Positions 5,549-5,883 of a stretch of DNA of 5,883 bases are shown here, piece by piece. The notes beneath the pieces were generated by a model. That model ran no database searches and was not told the origin of the DNA. It was given only the letters and a program-made list of their open reading frames with translations. The translations under genes and the position numbers were made by a program. Every line of letters begins with the position of its first letter. The first letter of the stretch is position 1. The DNA is from Planctomycetota bacterium (GTDB taxonomy: Bacteria > Planctomycetota > PLA2 > JAEUHO01): contig JARGNS010000067.1 of assembly GCA_029213105.1 (NCBI GenBank), positions 1 through 5,883 of the forward strand, given 5' to 3'.

Positions 5549-5883
5549 TCAGCGCCGACCGTCGCGCCGGGCCTGGCTGCGCCGGCCACGCGCGGCCACG
5601 TGCCGGTTCGTGCGCTTGGCGCCGCTGCGCTTGAGCCGGCTCCGGGTGGCCGCGTCGGCGCGGGTGCGACCGCCCTTGGAGACCTTGCCGGCCTTCGCGG
5701 GGGCGCGCCGGGTGGCCGGCGTCTTCTTGGCGGCGGCCTTCTTCTTGGCCGCCTTCTTCTTGGGGGTGGCCTTCTTCTTCGCGGCCTTCTTCTTGGCCGC
5801 CTTCTTCTTGGGGGTGGCCTTCTTCTTCGCCGGCTTCTTCTTGGCGGCGGCCTTCTTCTTGGCCGCCTTCTTCTTCACGCGCT
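5549..5883 (-). CDS. Lys/Ala-rich histone H1-like basic protein or basic tail, 5' end open at window edge
   Basis: The readable part ends at TGA 5551-5549. A GTG at 5878-5876 could start a 109-aa protein, but the frame is open to the window edge with no stop and too little sequence to see a ribosome binding site, so this may equally be the C-terminal tail of a longer protein. Numbering from the GTG, residues 2-52 are almost only Lys, Ala, Pro and Thr in KKKAA/KKKATP units, like the tails of eukaryotic histone H1, Hc1/Hc2 proteins and some bacterial HU and topoisomerase I proteins. Residues 55-109 change to an Arg-rich segment ending RRSQARRDGRR. There is no acidic patch, membrane segment or enzyme motif. 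Such tails bind DNA or RNA through charge, and a nucleoid-associated role is the most likely inference. Every Lys codon is AAG. A 103-nt gap separates it from the next gene. Confidence 0.75.
   Translation of the reverse strand, partial: RVKKKAAKKKAAAKKKPAKKKATPKKKAAKKKAAKKKATPKKKAAKKKAAAKKTPATRRAPAKAGKVSKGGRTRADAATRSRLKRSGAKRTNRHVAARGRRSQARRDGRR
5733..5830 (-). repeat. Perfect 48-bp tandem duplication in the Lys/Ala-rich gene
   Basis: Bases 5733-5782 and 5781-5830 are identical over 50 nt, so the stretch has a period of 48 bp (16 codons) with two full copies. It encodes two copies of AKKKATPKKKAAKKKA (residues 17-32 and 33-48 from the GTG). The flanks continue with related but diverged KKKAA units. 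An exact match at DNA level, with a period that is a multiple of three, indicates recent in-frame repeat expansion. Confidence 0.93.

Noticed and set aside
5733..5830. Possible CRISPR-like repeat
   Set aside because: The copies are directly adjacent with no spacers and are multiples of a codon inside an open Lys/Ala frame, so this is a coding tandem repeat.

Overview
This is a GC-rich window (about two thirds G+C by eye) in which every supportable gene lies on the minus strand, so transcription runs from high to low coordinates. Nothing identifies the organism firmly. A lipoprotein signal, a Der GTPase with an acidic Ala/Pro-rich N-terminal extension, a Lys/Ala-rich histone-tail-like protein and large exported proteins of no recognised family suggest a diderm bacterium of the Planctomycetota or Myxococcota type. 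This placement is tentative and there is no rRNA or tRNA in the window to test it.

Layout in transcription order: (1) 5883-5549, a Lys/Ala-rich basic protein or the basic tail of a longer protein, open at the window edge, with a perfect 48-bp tandem repeat. (2) 5445-4192, a 417-aa protein of unknown function anchored by one N-terminal membrane helix, followed by a strong GC hairpin. (3) 4053-2536, the essential ribosome-assembly GTPase Der (EngA), with two G domains and a KH-like domain behind a roughly 60-residue low-complexity extension. (4) 2531-1113, a 472-aa putative exported protein of unknown function, starting 4 nt after the der stop and probably translationally coupled to it. (5) 1054-1, the 5' part of a peptide/nickel-type ABC transporter substrate-binding lipoprotein (SBP_bac_5 family), whose stop lies outside the window.

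The most unusual item is gene 5. Its reading frame is intact and the start and lipobox are clear, but the family's domain order is reversed. A segment that aligns with the C-terminal part of DppA comes directly after the signal peptide, and the segment that normally begins the mature protein follows at about residue 205. The gene is therefore either a circularly permuted binding protein or a partial-plus-full tandem fusion. The bases to the left of the window decide which.

Intergenic spaces are short (58, 4, 138 and 103 nt), and there is no gene-free stretch over 300 bases. No mobile element, CRISPR array, tRNA or rRNA was seen. Der is a housekeeping gene; the other four genes have no visible functional link to it beyond orientation, and for gene 4 of the list the tight spacing to der.
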